A stretch of DNA of 64,000 bases from Clostridium thermosuccinogenes (GCF_002896855.1 NZ_CP021850.1:2629665-2693664), one strand, 5' to 3'. Counted from the first letter of the stretch, positions 1-9,740 are shown. Program-made: numbers and translations. The notes: a model not told the origin generated them from the sequence alone.

Positions 1-1
1 T

Positions 2-862
2 GTAAATATGGTAAATGTTGCAGGCAATGCCTTTTGCCTTTTTATCCTGCGTATGGGCGTAGAAGGGGTTGCAATACCCACACTGGTATCCCAGGCTACA
101 GGTTCGGCAATAATGCTGGTGCTCATTTCCAACCCTCACAGGGTGATTTATATAAGGCGGAAAGGCTTCAAGCCTGATTTCAATATCATTCGCAGAATAT
201 TGTTCATCGGGATTCCCAGTGGCCTGGAAAACAGCATTTTTCAGCTGGGCCGTCTTCTGGTGGTAAGCATCATCGCATATTTTGGAACAGTGCAGATAGC
301 AGCCAACGCTGTGGCCAACAATCTGGATTCCTTGGGCTGCATTCCGGGACAGGCAATGAGCCTCGCGATGATAACTGTAATCGGTCAATGTATCGGTGCT
401 CGTGACTACAAGCAGGCACGATATTACACAAAAAAGCTAATTAAAATAGCCTATGCCGTAACAGCAGGGATGAATGCCATAATACTTATATCTATGCCTT
501 TGATATTGCGCATATATAATCTGTCCGATGAAACCTTGCGTCTTGCTGCGATATTGGTATTAATTCATAACGGATGCGCAATACTGCTCTGGCCTTCATC
601 CTTTACACTGCCCAATGCGCTCCGGGCTGCCAATGATGTGAAATATACCATGTTCGTATCCATAGGCTCCATGTTTTTATTCCGGGTGGTTTTCAGCTAT
701 ATTTTAGGAATAGGCCTGGGATGGGGAGCCATAGGTGTCTGGGTGTCTATGGTCATGGACTGGATAAGCCGCTTCTGCTTTTTCGTCTTCCGCTTCCGCT
801 CAGGAAAATGGGAAACAAAATATATACCTGTTTCGTCGGACAATGTGGAATTAAGCGCATAA
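2..862 (+). CDS. MATE family efflux transporter (C-terminal part)
   Basis: The reading frame is already open at the window edge, so this is the C-terminal part of a longer protein. It is made of repeated hydrophobic helices with a MATE-like loop (FIGIPSGLENSIFQLG) and the conserved turn PGQAMSLAMITVIGQCIGARD. MATE proteins are inner-membrane Na+/H+-coupled exporters of cationic drugs and metabolites. The usual length is about 450 residues, so roughly 165 N-terminal residues lie outside. The substrate cannot be read from the sequence. Confidence 0.88.
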   Translation, partial: VNMVNVAGNAFCLFILRMGVEGVAIPTLVSQATGSAIMLVLISNPHRVIYIRRKGFKPDFNIIRRILFIGIPSGLENSIFQLGRLLVVSIIAYFGTVQIAANAVANNLDSLGCIPGQAMSLAMITVIGQCIGARDYKQARYYTKKLIKIAYAVTAGMNAIILISMPLILRIYNLSDETLRLAAILVLIHNGCAILLWPSSFTLPNALRAANDVKYTMFVSIGSMFLFRVVFSYILGIGLGWGAIGVWVSMVMDWISRFCFFVFRFRSGKWETKYIPVSSDNVELSA

Positions 863-1084
863 GAAATGAGCAAGCTTTGATTAAATATATGTGATTTTAA
901 TACTTTGTACGAATTGCACCCTAACCTTTATCAGGGTATTTATAAAAAACTAGCATGTTGTAAAATAGCATCAGTAACTCTATGTAAATTTTATACCTTA
1001 TGCAAATTTAATGCAGCATAATGTTCTAAGCAGATTTATATAATCAATATCCTGAAAGTGATGAAAACAGCAACGATAAAGAAA

Positions 1085-1123
1085 GCCGCTTTTATGCTCT
1101 TTATCCATAGGAGCATAAGCGGC
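1085..1123. terminator. Bidirectional terminator-like hairpin
   Basis: GCCGCTT and AAGCGGC, with ATGCTC and GAGCAT inside, form a stem around an 11-nt loop, with T-rich sequence on either side. It lies just past the end of the minus-strand methyltransferase and could also stop readthrough from the MATE gene. Confidence 0.7.
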
Positions 1124-1150
1124 ATTTCTTTTAAATTGGTTTGCTCTACC

Positions 1151-2347
1151 CTATTTTTCAGTGCAAACCTGAAAAATAAAAAATTTAAGATAAAACGACT
1201 CATCAGCCGCCCAAAGAATAGGATGGTCGGGAGCTTGCGTCCGGTACTCAACCTGCCTCAAGCGCTTTCTGGCATCCTTTGCGGCAAGGGCAATGGTTTT
1301 TTCAAACAGCTCCCGGGTCATAAAATGGGAGCAGGAACATGTCACCAGAAAACCCCCGTCCTTTACCAGCTTCATCCCCCGCAAATTTATCTCCTTATAT
1401 CCTTTAGCCGCTTTCTTTACTGATTCTCTGGACTTGGTGAAAGCAGGCGGATCCAGTATGACCACATCAAATTGCTCACCTTTTTCTTCAAGCTGCGGCA
1501 GTAAATCAAAAACATCTGCAGCCTGGAAGCGTACTGTTCCCTCCAGGCCGTTTAATCTCGCGTTTTCTTCTGCTTCCGCTATGGCCAGCTCCGATGCATC
1601 CACACCCAAGACAGAAGCTGCCCCGGCAGCTCCTGCATTCAAAGCAAAAGAACCGGTATGGGTAAAGCAGTCCAATACTTTTGCTCCCTTGCACAGAGGT
1701 CTTATCGCAGCACGGTTGAGCTTTTGATCCAGAAAAAAGCCGGTTTTTTGGCCTTTTTCAACATCCACATAGTATTTGACACCGTTTTCCACAATCTGAA
1801 CCTTGGTATCGAAAGGGTCGCCAATGAAGCCTTTTACTGGCTCCATGCCTTCTAAAGCCCGCACTTTTGCATCACTGCGTTCATAAACTCCCCGTATCGG
1901 CATTCCTTCCTCAGCAAGGATTTTTTTCAATGCCTCCACAATTTTCAATTTAAACCGGTCGATCCCCAGAGCAAGGGACTGAACCACCAGAACGTCGGAA
2001 TATTTGTCCACTACCATTCCGGGTAGAAAATCGGCTTCTCCGAATATAAGGCGGCAACTGGACATATCTATGGTGCGCTTTCTGTATTCCACACAGTCTC
2101 TGACCCTCTGCTCTATAAAAGCGTCATCGATGACCTGTCCTTCCTTGCGGCTCATCATCCTGACCGTTATTTTGGAATTGGTGTTTATGAATCCTGTTCC
2201 CAAAGGATAACCGTTAAAGGCCTCAACCTTTACCAAATCACCATTGGTAAAGTTCCCATCTATCCTGCCAATTTCATTATCATAGATCCAGGCTCCCCCG
2301 GCACTCAAAGTCCTTCCTTCACCTTTTTTCAAAATCACTGTCGCCAT
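1151..2347 (-). CDS. Class I SAM-dependent rRNA methyltransferase (RlmI/YwbD-like, PUA + Rossmann)
   Basis: An N-terminal PUA-like RNA-binding segment (ILKKGEGRTLSAGGAWIYDNEI) is followed by a Rossmann methyltransferase domain with motif I (VLDCFTHTGSFALNAG), the DPPAF motif (ILDPPAFTKS) and CSCSH. This layout matches the RlmI/YwbD family of 23S rRNA cytosine methyltransferases. I chose the ATG giving MATVIL because it sits 12 nt after AAGGAG. An ATG eight codons upstream has no ribosome binding site. The gene is monocistronic and ends at the hairpin at 1085-1123. The exact target base is inferred from the family only. Confidence 0.88.
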   Translation of the reverse strand: MATVILKKGEGRTLSAGGAWIYDNEIGRIDGNFTNGDLVKVEAFNGYPLGTGFINTNSKITVRMMSRKEGQVIDDAFIEQRVRDCVEYRKRTIDMSSCRLIFGEADFLPGMVVDKYSDVLVVQSLALGIDRFKLKIVEALKKILAEEGMPIRGVYERSDAKVRALEGMEPVKGFIGDPFDTKVQIVENGVKYYVDVEKGQKTGFFLDQKLNRAAIRPLCKGAKVLDCFTHTGSFALNAGAAGAASVLGVDASELAIAEAEENARLNGLEGTVRFQAADVFDLLPQLEEKGEQFDVVILDPPAFTKSRESVKKAAKGYKEINLRGMKLVKDGGFLVTCSCSHFMTRELFEKTIALAAKDARKRLRQVEYRTQAPDHPILWAADESFYLKFFIFQVCTEK

Positions 2348-2371
2348 ACTGTTTTCTGTCTCCTTACGCAT

Positions 2372-2733
2372 GCAAATCTTTTAATACAATTATCTTTCAT
2401 AATTCCTTTCCTTATACGATTTTAAACTACATAACATAAAACATCAAGGAAGATTAAAAAGCCATCCCGGATTCATCACAACATCGAAAATCTTCCGGAA
2501 TGGCTTTTATGCTCTATCTGATAATTTCTCGATACCTTACTTAATTTGTTGTGCCAGCTATTTGAGACAGTGTTGTTGAGAGTTAATAGAGATAGTTTGC
2601 GAAGTGAAAGATAAGACAAATCACATGAATTTAAGTCGACTGATTTGCCCCGCAACAAACATACCAGCTCTTCAACTCGGAACTATACTATTGAAAATGC
2701 CAGCTCAATTAGTCAAATTTACTGCCTCAGTCT
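2372..2733. other. Intergenic region, no gene seen
   Basis: Between the methyltransferase start and the glycerate kinase end. Apart from the terminator at 2456-2509 nothing was recognised. Short open frames here have no ribosome binding site. Confidence 0.6.
2456..2509 (-). terminator. Terminator of the glycerate kinase gene
   Basis: GCCATCCCGGA pairs with TCCGGAATGGC (one mismatch). The stem is flanked by A and T runs, so on the minus strand it is followed by TTTTT. It lies about 225 nt beyond the kinase stop codon. Confidence 0.75.
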
Positions 2734-3864
2734 TCATCTGTACAGCGATATAAAGCGCATGAGGTTATCCATGGTAAGGGCGAGGTCACTTTTACTGCGT
2801 AGCTTTGCTTCACTGAACGGAATTGCCACGCGGTTTATGCTGAAAATAGCGCTTACACCTTCATCGTATACACCTTCAATGTCATCACCGATATCCCCCA
2901 CGATAGCTATCAAAGGAACTCCCTTTTTCTTAGTCCGTCGGGCCACACCGATAACCACCTTGCCGCCAAGCGACTGGGAATCGATTTTGCCTTCACCGCT
3001 GAAAACCAAATCAGCTCCATCCAGAAGCTCATTGAAGTGTACGGCATCCAGCACGGTTTCAATACCCATCTGCAGCTTGCTGCCAAAAAAGGCTGCCATA
3101 CCGCCTCCCATACCTCCTGCAGCTCCTGCGCCTTTAAGATTGATGATGTCTCTGCCTAAATCTTTTTTAACTATTTCAGCCATATGGGCAAGGTTTTGGT
3201 CAAGGATGCGCACCATGGCCTCATCGGCACCCTTTTGCGGAGCAAACACAGCTGCAGCGCCCCGTGGGCCGCAAAGAGGATTATCTATATCACACATGGT
3301 AATCATCTCCACCCCTTTGAGGTCAGGGTCTAAGCCACTGGTGTCAATAGATGCAATTTCGGACAGAGATTCACCCACAGGTATAAAGGACTCACCCTTT
3401 GAATTGATAAACCGTACACCCAGGGCTGCTGCCGCTCCGGTACCTCCGTCATTAGTGGCGCTGCCTCCCAGTCCTATTATAATCTTCCTGCATCCTGAAG
3501 CGACGGCATGACTGATAAGCTGGCCGACACCGTATGTTGTGGTTTTTTCTGCATGCTTGTTCTCACCCACCAAGGGAAGGCCTGCTGCAGCCGCCATCTC
3601 CACCACGGCGGTATTATCCGGCAAAATCCCATAGAAACTCTTTATATCTTCAAAATAAGGACCTTTTACGGTAAGATGCACCTTTTTTCCTCCAACCGCC
3701 GCCAGGAAAGAATCCACCGTGCCTTCCCCACCGTCGGCGACCGGGATGCTGATCACCTCGGTCTCAGGATAGTAGGTATGAATAGCTTTTTTCATTATTT
3801 CGCAGATTTCACTGGATGACATGGTTCCTTTAAAGGAATCCGGAATGAGCAGTATCTTTTTCAT
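2734..3864 (-). CDS. glxK: Glycerate 2-kinase (GarK/GlxK family)
   Basis: The 376-residue protein begins MKKILLIPDSFKGTMSS, the hallmark start of the bacterial glycerate kinase family. It contains GGSATNDGGTGAAAALG, CDIDNPLCG and VFSGEGKIDSQSLGGK, all conserved there, and has the family length. The enzyme phosphorylates D-glycerate with ATP, sending it into lower glycolysis. AAGGAG lies 6 nt before the ATG. It is last in a cdaR-gntP-kinase array on the minus strand, which supports uptake and use of glycerate or a related sugar acid. Confidence 0.93.
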   Translation of the reverse strand: MKKILLIPDSFKGTMSSSEICEIMKKAIHTYYPETEVISIPVADGGEGTVDSFLAAVGGKKVHLTVKGPYFEDIKSFYGILPDNTAVVEMAAAAGLPLVGENKHAEKTTTYGVGQLISHAVASGCRKIIIGLGGSATNDGGTGAAAALGVRFINSKGESFIPVGESLSEIASIDTSGLDPDLKGVEMITMCDIDNPLCGPRGAAAVFAPQKGADEAMVRILDQNLAHMAEIVKKDLGRDIINLKGAGAAGGMGGGMAAFFGSKLQMGIETVLDAVHFNELLDGADLVFSGEGKIDSQSLGGKVVIGVARRTKKKGVPLIAIVGDIGDDIEGVYDEGVSAIFSINRVAIPFSEAKLRSKSDLALTMDNLMRFISLYR

Positions 3865-3934
3865 AACATTCTCCTTATTTTTGCCGCAGTTATAATGTAT
3901 TTACGCCACATATTTTACCACAAATTTAAAAGCA

Positions 3935-3962
3935 CTGGGGCAGTAATTGCTTACCGCCCCAG
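3935..3962 (-). terminator. Hairpin between gntP and glycerate kinase
   Basis: CTGGGGCAGTAA pairs with TTACCGCCCCAG (one mismatch) around loop TTGC. On the minus strand it is followed by TGCTTTTAAA. It may be a partial terminator or RNA-stability element that sets the ratio of permease to kinase. Confidence 0.55.
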
Positions 3963-3983
3963 GAATATTACAAATGCATAGCC

Positions 3984-5387
3984 TTATCTAAATATCATAT
4001 AGAGAATTAACACTCCTACCATTGAAGCCAGACCCTCCACCAGAGTTATCATTGTCTGGGTCTTGTAACCCTGTTCCGGTTTCATTGCTCCAAAGTTGGT
4101 AACAACCCAGAAGTATGAATCATTAGCGTGGGAGACAGTCATCGCTCCTGCACCAATGGCCATAACCGTGAGGACACTCATCACAGGGGATTCCAGCCCC
4201 ATAAGTCCCATAAGGGGCGCCATGATACCGGCTGTGGTAGTGAGAGCCACGGTGGATGAACCCTGGGCTGATTTGAGGATGGCTGACAGTATGAACGGGA
4301 AGAATATACCCACTGTCTGCAATAGAGTCGCTTTCGACGTAATATATTCAACCATGCCGGAAACTGCAATAACCTTGCCTAAAACTCCTCCTGCTGCAGT
4401 TACAAACAGGATGGGACCGACTGTTTTCAATGTGCTGTCGGTTATGCTGTAAAACTCTTTCATTTTCTTGGTGTCAGCCAACAGCAATACACCAAACAGG
4501 GTGCCTACAGCAAGAGCAATTATAGGTGTGCCCAAGAAAGTGAAGAGAGTAAGGGCAGTACCGGTCCAACGTGCCATAGAAGCGATGGAACCCAATGCCA
4601 TGAGTATAATCGGTACAATGATGGGGCTAAGGGCGAGCATTCCGTTAGGCAGACGTCCATATTCAGCCACAATCTGTTCATAAGTCTTTACAATTTCACC
4701 ATCTTTTACAGCAGCGTCGGCCTCATCACCGGATTTAACCTTTTTCCCTATAAACTTTGCATAAAAGTATGAAGCTACCAGGGCAGGTATGGAAACCAGC
4801 ACACCCATTCCCATAACCAGAAGCATATTATTTCCAACGCCAAGAGTGTTGGCGGCAGCAATAGGTCCTGGTGTCGGAGGAATAAATACATGGGAAGCAT
4901 ACAATCCTGCAGACAAGCAAAGCGTCATCGCTACGCTGCTGGTTTGCGTACGCCTTACAAGAGCTCTACGGATAGGATTTAAGATTACAAAGCCGCTGTC
5001 ACAGAAAACAGGGATGGAAACAACCCAACCCATTATCAACATAGCAAGGTCGGGACGTTTTTTTCCAACCAGCTTGACAACCATATCCGCCAGTTTGAAT
5101 GCAGCTCCGGTTACCTCAAGAATGGTGCCTATCAAAGCACCCAGGATAATAACTATACCAATACTGGTAAAAGTGCCGCTGAAACCTGCTCCGATAACGT
5201 TAGCCAGGCCCTGTACCACAGTGCCGTCATCTTTGGTAACGTTTACCAGAGGAATGCCCGCAACAAGTCCCAAAATAAGCGATACGCCCATGATGGACAG
5301 GAAGGGGTGGATTTTCAGCTTGGAAATTGCCACAATCATTACGATGATGGAAACCACAAACGCAATAATAAGACCAAATCCAGACAT
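3984..5387 (-). CDS. gntP: GntP family gluconate/glycerate permease
   Basis: A 467-residue polytopic membrane protein with 12 or more hydrophobic segments and GntP-family sequences (GWVVSIPVFCDSGFVIL, ASHVFIPPTPGPIAAA, KSAQGSSTVALTTTAG, SHANDSYFW). The family imports gluconate and related sugar acids by proton symport. AGGAGG lies just before the ATG. The kinase gene follows about 120 nt downstream and a CdaR regulator precedes it. I infer glycerate or a sugar acid metabolised through glycerate as substrate. Gluconate cannot be excluded, but no gluconate kinase is present. Confidence 0.93.
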   Translation of the reverse strand: MSGFGLIIAFVVSIIVMIVAISKLKIHPFLSIMGVSLILGLVAGIPLVNVTKDDGTVVQGLANVIGAGFSGTFTSIGIVIILGALIGTILEVTGAAFKLADMVVKLVGKKRPDLAMLIMGWVVSIPVFCDSGFVILNPIRRALVRRTQTSSVAMTLCLSAGLYASHVFIPPTPGPIAAANTLGVGNNMLLVMGMGVLVSIPALVASYFYAKFIGKKVKSGDEADAAVKDGEIVKTYEQIVAEYGRLPNGMLALSPIIVPIILMALGSIASMARWTGTALTLFTFLGTPIIALAVGTLFGVLLLADTKKMKEFYSITDSTLKTVGPILFVTAAGGVLGKVIAVSGMVEYITSKATLLQTVGIFFPFILSAILKSAQGSSTVALTTTAGIMAPLMGLMGLESPVMSVLTVMAIGAGAMTVSHANDSYFWVVTNFGAMKPEQGYKTQTMITLVEGLASMVGVLILYMIFR

Positions 5388-5449
5388 AAGACTGCCTCCT
5401 TAATAATTTTTTTGACCCTTAGCCTTGGCTTAAGGTCCGGCAAATTGAC

Positions 5450-5502
5450 GAAAGCTCTGCTTATGTAAGCTTTCCGGCTACAAAGATGTGTTTTTTACAT
5501 CT
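5450..5502. promoter_or_regulatory. Inverted repeats in the gntP leader
   Basis: Two perfect dyads lie upstream of gntP. GAAAGCT and AGCTTTC are about 11 nt apart (5450-5474), and AGATGT and ACATCT are about 7 nt apart (5484-5502). Either could be an operator for the adjacent CdaR-type activator. No clean -35/-10 pair was recognised. Confidence 0.35.
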
Positions 5503-5609
5503 AATATAATACAGGCTTTCATCAAGTTTGTATATGTCTGCAGTAACATTTTGATGGTCAAATTTATGTTACCAATAACAGCATAGCTTTAAAATACAGC
5601 CATTCAGTA

Positions 5610-6773
5610 TCATTCCCCATAAATTGTCATATCATTCTTCACATCCCGGAAAAACAGTACTGCAATGTAAAAAACCGCACTGTTGCTGGGAAGCCGCACG
5701 TCATATCCGGTTATTTCCTCCAGCTTTTTTAACTTATACTGCAGTGTGTTTTTATGCATGTACAATTTTTGCGCTGCAAGACTTATGGAGCCTTCCGCTG
5801 AGAAATAGGCTTCTAAGATATTTATCCAGTGCAGTATCTTTTCATAGCTGCAGCCGGTAAAAATCTTCCTGAGATACTCCTCTTTCACTGACTTTGGAAT
5901 ATCCTCCATAAATATTTCCATATTGATCTGGTCATACAGCAAGATAGAGTGATTTGACACAAGGCATGCGTGGGAGGCTTTGTTTGCTTTTGCATAAGCA
6001 GTTCTGACATCAGTGGTTCCAGACTCTCCGCTGTCAATCCCTATAAGCAGGTCCACATCTAAGTTTCTTTTTATATGCTGAACAAGCTTCTCTGCCAGTG
6101 CCTTCATCATTTCATCGCTTCGGGGCGATACCAAACAAACCTGCTTGGTTGTCAGCCGCAGATATATATTTGACTGCTCCTGGGAGATAAACCGCTGTAC
6201 TTCTCTTTCCACCTTTTCAATCAGCTTCTGCCCTTCACCGGTACCGGCAAGCTGCCGGAAACCATTAATGCGCAGCACCATTGCCCTCCTTGGCCGGGTT
6301 ATATCAATATGCAGCGCTACACCTCGTTCTATGAAAGCACTGCCTTGCTCCAGGCCGGAACCTAAGATCCAGTCTTCTAAAAATCGGTTCCTGATTTTAT
6401 TGTCAAACCTCTCCTGCTCCCGGTTATAGCTCTCCCGCACCAAAATTTCAGTCATCTTCTTCACAATCTGGCCATAATTGTATACTTGCTCGTATTCACC
6501 GGTGATACCCACAACACCGATGGTCTCACCATTGATGACTATTGGCAGGTTAAGACCGGTCCTGGTGGTAGGAGTCTGCGCTTCCGGGGTGACATAAAAT
6601 TCAGGCAAGCCTTCCTCAATTATCTTTTTTGCGCCTTCATGAAAATTACCGATGCGCTGGGGATCAGTGCTGGCTATAATATAACCTTGAGCATCCATTA
6701 TATTCACATTTTGCTTGACAATAGTGCTTATCTCATTGGCAATTTGCTGCGCACTTTCTGTAGAAAGATGCAA
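5610..6773 (-). CDS. cdaR: CdaR family transcriptional regulator (sugar-diacid/glycerate sensing)
   Basis: 387 residues. The N-terminal sugar-diacid recognition domain runs to about residue 135 (LSTESAQQIANEISTIVKQNVNIMDAQG, GTTGLNLPI-like strand, NGETIGVVGITGE). A middle GGDEF-like region follows, then a C-terminal PucR-type helix-turn-helix (SLAAQKLYMHKNTLQYKLKKLEE). CdaR proteins activate sugar-acid uptake genes, and gntP and glycerate kinase lie directly downstream on the same strand. The start is TTG, set 8 nt after GGAGGAG. An ATG 8 nt further upstream is in another frame. Confidence 0.9.
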   Translation of the reverse strand: MHLSTESAQQIANEISTIVKQNVNIMDAQGYIIASTDPQRIGNFHEGAKKIIEEGLPEFYVTPEAQTPTTRTGLNLPIVINGETIGVVGITGEYEQVYNYGQIVKKMTEILVRESYNREQERFDNKIRNRFLEDWILGSGLEQGSAFIERGVALHIDITRPRRAMVLRINGFRQLAGTGEGQKLIEKVEREVQRFISQEQSNIYLRLTTKQVCLVSPRSDEMMKALAEKLVQHIKRNLDVDLLIGIDSGESGTTDVRTAYAKANKASHACLVSNHSILLYDQINMEIFMEDIPKSVKEEYLRKIFTGCSYEKILHWINILEAYFSAEGSISLAAQKLYMHKNTLQYKLKKLEEITGYDVRLPSNSAVFYIAVLFFRDVKNDMTIYGE

Positions 6774-7033
6774 TTTTTCATCTCCTCCCCTTCTTTTATT
6801 GTTTTTATGATCACTTTATAAGTTCCATAATATAAGTTTATATTGTGGAGTTTAAAATATCCATATGTGTGAAGCAAAGAATTTAATGAAAAAGAGGGTC
6901 GATTGCACGTTGATTTTCCACCTTTATTTGGATAAACTAATATATAAACGCAGGGAGAGATAGCTTCGCAATAGAAAGCTTTAGACTAGATTATATATTT
7001 TATGTGCCAACAGGATAAGGATGAAGAACGTAT

Positions 7034-8314
7034 ATGACTCACCGCAGAAAAGTTGAATGGACAAGGTTGGATAATGCATCGAAGTATTTTGCTGCAACCA
7101 GTAGCGACAGGGATACCAAGGTTTTCCGGCTTACATGCGAACTGTATGAGGCTGTGGACCCTGAAATTCTGCAAAAGGCCCTGGATCTGACTGTGGAAAG
7201 CTTTCCCTTGTATAAATCCGTTTTAAGGAGAGGATTTTTTTGGTATTACCTTGAAACCAGCGATATTAAGCCCACTGTCCAAATAGAATCCAATCCGGTC
7301 TGCGCCCCTATTTATTTAAGAGACAGGCGAAATCTGCTGTTTAGGACTTTTTACTACAATAACAGAGTTAATCTGGAAGTATTCCATTCCCTCTCCGACG
7401 GAACTGGTGCCCTTTGGTTCATGCAGACTCTTGTCCATCATTATCTGGTTCTAAAGCACGGGCATGACATGGGAGGTAAAATTCCCGAACTGAATTACAG
7501 CGCTCCCATGAGCAAAAAAATGGATGACAGCTTCAGCAGGTTTTATACCGGTAAAGGAGCGCATAAGGAAAAGAATGGAGACAATGAAAAGGAAAAAGGC
7601 GTTACAGCTTACCATCTTCGGGGGACAAGACTGGAGGAGAACCGCATTAAGCTGATAGAAGGCTCCATGTCGGTAAAAGCCGTTCTGGAGCTTGCTCATG
7701 AATTTAACGCCACGTTAACCGTTTTTATCGCATCCCTGTTCATATATTCCATATACAAGGAAATGCCGTCCCGGGTGAAAAACCGCCCGGTGGTTTTATC
7801 CATACCCATAAACTTAAGACAGTTCTTTGAATCGGTAACTGCGCGTAACTTTTTCAGCACTATGAAGGTTGGGTATTTTTTTGATAAAAACAGGGATGAT
7901 CTGGAAAGCATAGTTGAAAAGGTCAACGACAGCTTCCGGAGAGAGCTTACGGAAGAGAACCTGAATATGCAATTGAACCGGTTTATGGCACTGGAAAAGA
8001 ACATCCTCGCCAGAATTGTGCCTCTTCCCTTTAAGGATTATTTCATCCGTGCTGCCAATAAGCTGAATGACAGAGGTATTACCGCTGCCTTGTCCAATAT
8101 AGGCCGGATCAACATGCCGGCAGAGTTTGATGCTTATATCCGACAGTTCAGCGTATGCACCAGTGTCAGAAGACCGCAGATCTGCATGTGCTCCTATGGA
8201 GACAGGCTTGTTATCAGTTTTACTTCGCCTTACCGGGATACCGATATACAAAGGACCTTCTTTCAATTCCTCGCCAAAAAGGGAATTGAAATTGAGATAT
8301 CATCCAATATATAG
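7034..8314 (+). CDS. Condensation-fold acyltransferase (alcohol acetyltransferase-like)
   Basis: 426 residues with EVFHSLSDGTGALWF near residue 120, matching the HxxxDG active-site motif of CoA-dependent acyltransferases and NRPS condensation domains. The central Rossmann-like region (VVLSIPINLRQFF) and the C-terminal SFTSPYRDTDIQRTFFQFL fit the same fold. Proteins of this size stand alone and acylate alcohols or lipids, but the substrate here is unknown. A 15-nt gap separates it from the zinc-ribbon membrane protein downstream, so the two are probably co-transcribed. Confidence 0.75.
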   Translation: MTHRRKVEWTRLDNASKYFAATSSDRDTKVFRLTCELYEAVDPEILQKALDLTVESFPLYKSVLRRGFFWYYLETSDIKPTVQIESNPVCAPIYLRDRRNLLFRTFYYNNRVNLEVFHSLSDGTGALWFMQTLVHHYLVLKHGHDMGGKIPELNYSAPMSKKMDDSFSRFYTGKGAHKEKNGDNEKEKGVTAYHLRGTRLEENRIKLIEGSMSVKAVLELAHEFNATLTVFIASLFIYSIYKEMPSRVKNRPVVLSIPINLRQFFESVTARNFFSTMKVGYFFDKNRDDLESIVEKVNDSFRRELTEENLNMQLNRFMALEKNILARIVPLPFKDYFIRAANKLNDRGITAALSNIGRINMPAEFDAYIRQFSVCTSVRRPQICMCSYGDRLVISFTSPYRDTDIQRTFFQFLAKKGIEIEISSNI

Positions 8315-8328
8315 AAAGGAAGAGGTCT

Positions 8329-8997
8329 ATGAAATATTGCGATCATTGCCAGGTTCATTTGCGCGGGAACAGAGATGTATGCCCCCTGTGCGGAAATATG
8401 CTGCCGGAAGGCAGTGAAGGCAGCCTCCAGGAGGAAATATGCCCTGTAATACCTCCTTCTTATGAAAGCCATCTGGCTGTTAAAATCATGGTCTTTATAT
8501 CAATAGTAGCCACAGTAGCGAGCTTCGCTGTTTATATAATATTTCCTACAGATATTAACTGGCCCATCCTGGTATTATTGGGGATTCTCAGCATGTGGGT
8601 CAGCTTGGTCGTGGTTATACGGAAAAGGCACAATATGCCCAAAAATATAATGTGGCAGGTTACGATTGTGTCGGCGCTTTCAGTTGTCTGGGACTGGAAA
8701 ACCGGCTGGAGAGGATGGTCATTGGAATTTTTCATCCCAATTGCCTGTGTTACGGCTATGCTGGTCATGTATGTGACTGCAAAAATCATGAAGCTCAGTG
8801 TAAGGGATTATATTGCCTATGCACTGCTGAACGGTCTTTTTGGCATCATCCCGGGATTGTTTATTCTCCTCGATTGGATAAAAGTCTATCATGCTTCTAT
8901 AGCGTGCATAGCATTAAGCATTATTTTCATATCTGCCATATTCATATTCCAAGGGGAGAATATCAAAGCCGAGTTGAAAAAAAGGATGCATATATGA
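8329..8997 (+). CDS. Zinc-ribbon membrane protein (DUF6320-like)
   Basis: 222 residues. The N terminus has a zinc ribbon of the form CDHC...CPLC (YCDHCQVHLRGNRDVCPLCG), followed by about six hydrophobic segments. A short basic tail (AELKKRMHI) ends the protein. It resembles the DUF6320 family as I recall it, but no biochemical role is known to me. It follows the condensation-fold acyltransferase, which suggests a membrane partner or subunit. GAAGAGG precedes the ATG. Its stop lies 5 nt from the end of the convergent truA gene. Confidence 0.7.
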   Translation: MKYCDHCQVHLRGNRDVCPLCGNMLPEGSEGSLQEEICPVIPPSYESHLAVKIMVFISIVATVASFAVYIIFPTDINWPILVLLGILSMWVSLVVVIRKRHNMPKNIMWQVTIVSALSVVWDWKTGWRGWSLEFFIPIACVTAMLVMYVTAKIMKLSVRDYIAYALLNGLFGIIPGLFILLDWIKVYHASIACIALSIIFISAIFIFQGENIKAELKKRMHI

Positions 8998-9002
8998 CAC
9001 TG

Positions 9003-9740
9003 CTAATAAGTAATTTTCTCCAGGTATAGTCCGCAGGCATCAGCAATAAATCCTGCCAGGCTTCTGTCCTTGGATTCTATTATGTCCGGTATGGTTGCGG
9101 CATCAAGTTTTCCCAGTCCGACCTCTATCAATGTCCCCACTATCTTCCGCGCCATATTGTGGAGAAATCCATTGCCTATCAGCCTGATCAGTATGAAACC
9201 ATCCTCCTGATCTATGGTAATGGAATATATTTTACGCACCATGGATTTTTTCTTGGACTTGGCATTGGAAAAAGCAGTAAAATCATGTTCTCCAATGAAG
9301 TATTCCCTTGCTTCCTTCATCTTATCAATATCCAGCTTGTTCTCAATATGCATGCTGTATTTTCTCATGAAAGGGTTTGAGTATTCCTTATTCCAAATCT
9401 TATACAAATATGCTTTATACTTTGCATTATATCTGGCATGAAACCTTTCGGGAACGGCTTCAACGTCCAAAATGCATATATCCTTTGGCAGATACCTGTT
9501 CAAATACTCTTTTATATCGGATTCCGCAAAGTTTTTACTGGTTTTAAAATTGGCTACCTGAGCCAAGGCATGCACTCCGGCATCAGTTCTGCTGCAGCCT
9601 ATGACTTCTATAGGCTCCCCCGTCATCTCAGAAAGCACATTCTCCAGTTTGCCCTGAATTGTATTATCAGTGTCACCCAGGCGCTGCCAGCCTTTATAGC
9701 GGCTGCCATCATACTGAGCTATAAGCTTGTAATTATACAT
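9003..9740 (-). CDS. truA: tRNA pseudouridine(38-40) synthase TruA
   Basis: 245 residues with the TruA catalytic block GCSRTDAGVHALAQVANF, where the Asp is the nucleophile, and the N-terminal YDGSRYKGWQ. FLHNMARKIVGTL is the conserved C-terminal motif. The enzyme converts uridines 38-40 of the tRNA anticodon arm to pseudouridine. AGGAGG lies 5 nt before the ATG. It is usually found near ribosomal genes and ecfT, but here it stands alone. Confidence 0.96.
   Translation of the reverse strand: MYNYKLIAQYDGSRYKGWQRLGDTDNTIQGKLENVLSEMTGEPIEVIGCSRTDAGVHALAQVANFKTSKNFAESDIKEYLNRYLPKDICILDVEAVPERFHARYNAKYKAYLYKIWNKEYSNPFMRKYSMHIENKLDIDKMKEAREYFIGEHDFTAFSNAKSKKKSMVRKIYSITIDQEDGFILIRLIGNGFLHNMARKIVGTLIEVGLGKLDAATIPDIIESKDRSLAGFIADACGLYLEKITY

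Noticed and set aside
2476-2658. 60-codon minus-strand frame past the kinase
   Set aside because: It overlaps a clear terminator and has no binding site.
2645-3511. 288-codon plus-strand frame
   Set aside because: It is the reverse-strand shadow of glycerate kinase, with Ser/Pro-rich low-complexity composition.
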